Assembly: GCF_014237875.1 (NCBI RefSeq)
Contig: NZ_JACJVJ010000002.1
Coordinates: 310,001 to 374,000, forward strand
Reading direction: 5' to 3'
Length of the DNA stretch: 64,000 nucleotides
Source of the DNA: Parasphingopyxis marina
GTDB taxonomy: Bacteria; Pseudomonadota; Alphaproteobacteria; Sphingomonadales; Sphingomonadaceae
Position numbers and translations under genes: made by a program. Every line of letters starts with the position of its first letter. Within the stretch, counting starts at the first letter, position 1. This document shows, in pieces, positions 62,935 through 64,000 of the stretch. The notes beneath the pieces were generated by a model. That model saw only the letters and a list, made by a program, of their open reading frames with translations. It was not told the DNA's origin and ran no database searches.

Positions 62935-64000
62935 ATGGCGGGGAAAGCGAAGTGGGCGATCGGACTGGCGGCGCTGGCGGCGATTGCCGGCTTTTCCGTG
63001 GGTATAGGCCAGGGCGCCGATACGCCCGCGGTCGCCGCGCAGACATCGTCGAACACCCATGTCGGCGTAGCCAGCTGCGGCGGAACCACCTGCCATGGCC
63101 GGCAGGAAGCCGATGGCGCGGTCGTGCGGCAGGACGAGCTTATGCGCTGGCAGGAACCCTCCAGCGCCACCGGGTCGCACAGCCGCGCCTTCGCCATACT
63201 CACCAATCCCCGGTCTCAGCGGATCGCCAACCGGCTCGGCATCGGCAACGCCTCGAGCGCGCCGATGTGCCTGGGCTGCCATACCGATTACGTTCCCGCC
63301 ACCCAGCGCGGGCCGCGCTTCCAGATGTCCGAAGGCGTGGGCTGCGAAGCCTGTCATGGCGGCGCGGGCGGCGGCGATCGCGGCTGGCTGGCCAGCCATT
63401 ATGCGGTCGGCAACACCCATAGCCGCAATGTTTCGCGCGGCCTTTACCCGCTCGACAATGCCCGGGCGCGCGCCTCGCTGTGCCTCAACTGCCATTTCGG
63501 CAGCGCCAGCGAAAACCAGTTCGTCAATCACCGGATCATGGCCGCCGGCCATCCCCGCATCGTGTTCGAACTCGATCTCTTTTCCACGCTCCAACAGCAT
63601 TGGGACGAGGATGGCGATTATGCGCGCCGCAAGGGCCGTACCAACCATGTGCGGATGTGGGCGGTCGGCCAGGCGACGGCGCTCGAACGCTCGCTGACCC
63701 TGTTCCAGAACCAGCGGCTGGGCACCGAAGGGCTATTCCCCGAATTCTACTTTTTCGATTGCCACACCTGCCATCGCCGGATCTACGACAACCCCAATGC
63801 GCAGCCGACCGGGATGCCGAACCCCGGACGCCCGATCCCGAGCGGCTTCCCGGCCTATCAGGACGAGAATATGATCATGCTGTCGGCCGCCGCGCGCGTC
63901 ATCGCGCCGGGCGTCGCCGCCGACTTCGATCGCGACAGCCGCGCGTTCCACGGCGCCATGGCACAGGGGCGGAGCGCCGCGCTGGAGGCCGCCGCCCGGC
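62935..64000 (+). CDS. Multihaem cytochrome c family protein (3' end beyond window)
   Basis: At least 355 residues; ATG at 62935 with AGGGGAG upstream and no stop before 64000. A signal peptide or anchor (WAIGLAALAAIAGFSVGIG) exports it. Five haem sites are seen: an unusual CX4CH (C48-GGTT-C53-H54), then CXXCH at 112-116 (CLGCH), 137-141 (CEACH), 183-187 (CLNCH) and 276-280 (CHTCH). The CX4CH first site and the AGHPRIVFEL stretch resemble the cytochrome c554-like family. Likely a periplasmic electron carrier or redox enzyme of unknown partner. More haem sites may lie downstream. Confidence 0.9.
   Translation, partial: MAGKAKWAIGLAALAAIAGFSVGIGQGADTPAVAAQTSSNTHVGVASCGGTTCHGRQEADGAVVRQDELMRWQEPSSATGSHSRAFAILTNPRSQRIANRLGIGNASSAPMCLGCHTDYVPATQRGPRFQMSEGVGCEACHGGAGGGDRGWLASHYAVGNTHSRNVSRGLYPLDNARARASLCLNCHFGSASENQFVNHRIMAAGHPRIVFELDLFSTLQQHWDEDGDYARRKGRTNHVRMWAVGQATALERSLTLFQNQRLGTEGLFPEFYFFDCHTCHRRIYDNPNAQPTGMPNPGRPIPSGFPAYQDENMIMLSAAARVIAPGVAADFDRDSRAFHGAMAQGRSAALEAAAR

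Overview
The window reads as chromosomal DNA of a sphingomonad-type alphaproteobacterium (order Sphingomonadales; the genus cannot be fixed from this sequence). The evidence is high GC, dense ATGA-type gene overlaps, a cysteine-poor HemB, the DUF2497 (PopZ-like)-tolC-methyltransferase block, a small membrane protein that resembles a sphingomonad-typical family, and a two-partner secretion locus with CHAT and CHASE2 partners. I see no rRNA, CRISPR array, insertion sequence, integrase or prophage. Two tRNA genes are present. No gene-free stretch exceeds about 230 bases, and the longer gaps are described in individual entries.

Layout. 1-6.6 kb: the end of a DUF481 outer-membrane protein, malate synthase G, then an arginine-succinyltransferase catabolic operon (M20 hydrolase, astA, astB) closed by a hairpin. 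6.6-11.1 kb: an MBL-fold hydrolase and the dTDP-L-rhamnose operon rmlACDB, followed by tRNA-Arg. 11.1-18.5 kb: a lipoprotein, then a minus-strand housekeeping run (valS, VOC protein, MATE exporter, hemB, GNAT, gamma-carbonic anhydrase). 18.5-24.4 kb: two stand-alone receiver proteins, an S9 peptidase, and the methyltransferase-tolC-DUF2497 operon. 24.5-26.7 kb: tRNA-Cys and an exported caspase-Sel1 protein. 26.7-34.6 kb: a probable 5-oxoproline module (fused 5-oxoprolinase, DUF969/DUF979 membrane pair, DUF2891) ending in an FAD oxidoreductase. 34.7-42.4 kb: surface-polysaccharide glycosyltransferases and a sugar epimerase.

42.5-58.6 kb is the most distinctive part. It is a five-gene plus-strand locus holding an exported TPR-CHAT caspase-fold protein, a CHASE2-class III adenylate cyclase, an exported beta-rich protein of unknown function, a TpsB/FhaC-type transporter and a 2739-residue TpsA exoprotein. 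The components suggest an envelope-sensing, cAMP-producing and possibly proteolytic module tied to display of a giant surface protein. This is an inference from gene order and domain content. Short leader motifs shared by the CHAT gene, tpsB and a downstream multihaem cytochrome gene hint at common control.

58.7-64 kb returns to metabolism: cysS, a D-2-hydroxyacid dehydrogenase, an acetolactate-synthase-type ThDP enzyme whose ribosome binding site lies in a predicted stem, and the start of a pentahaem (at least) cytochrome c that runs off the window.
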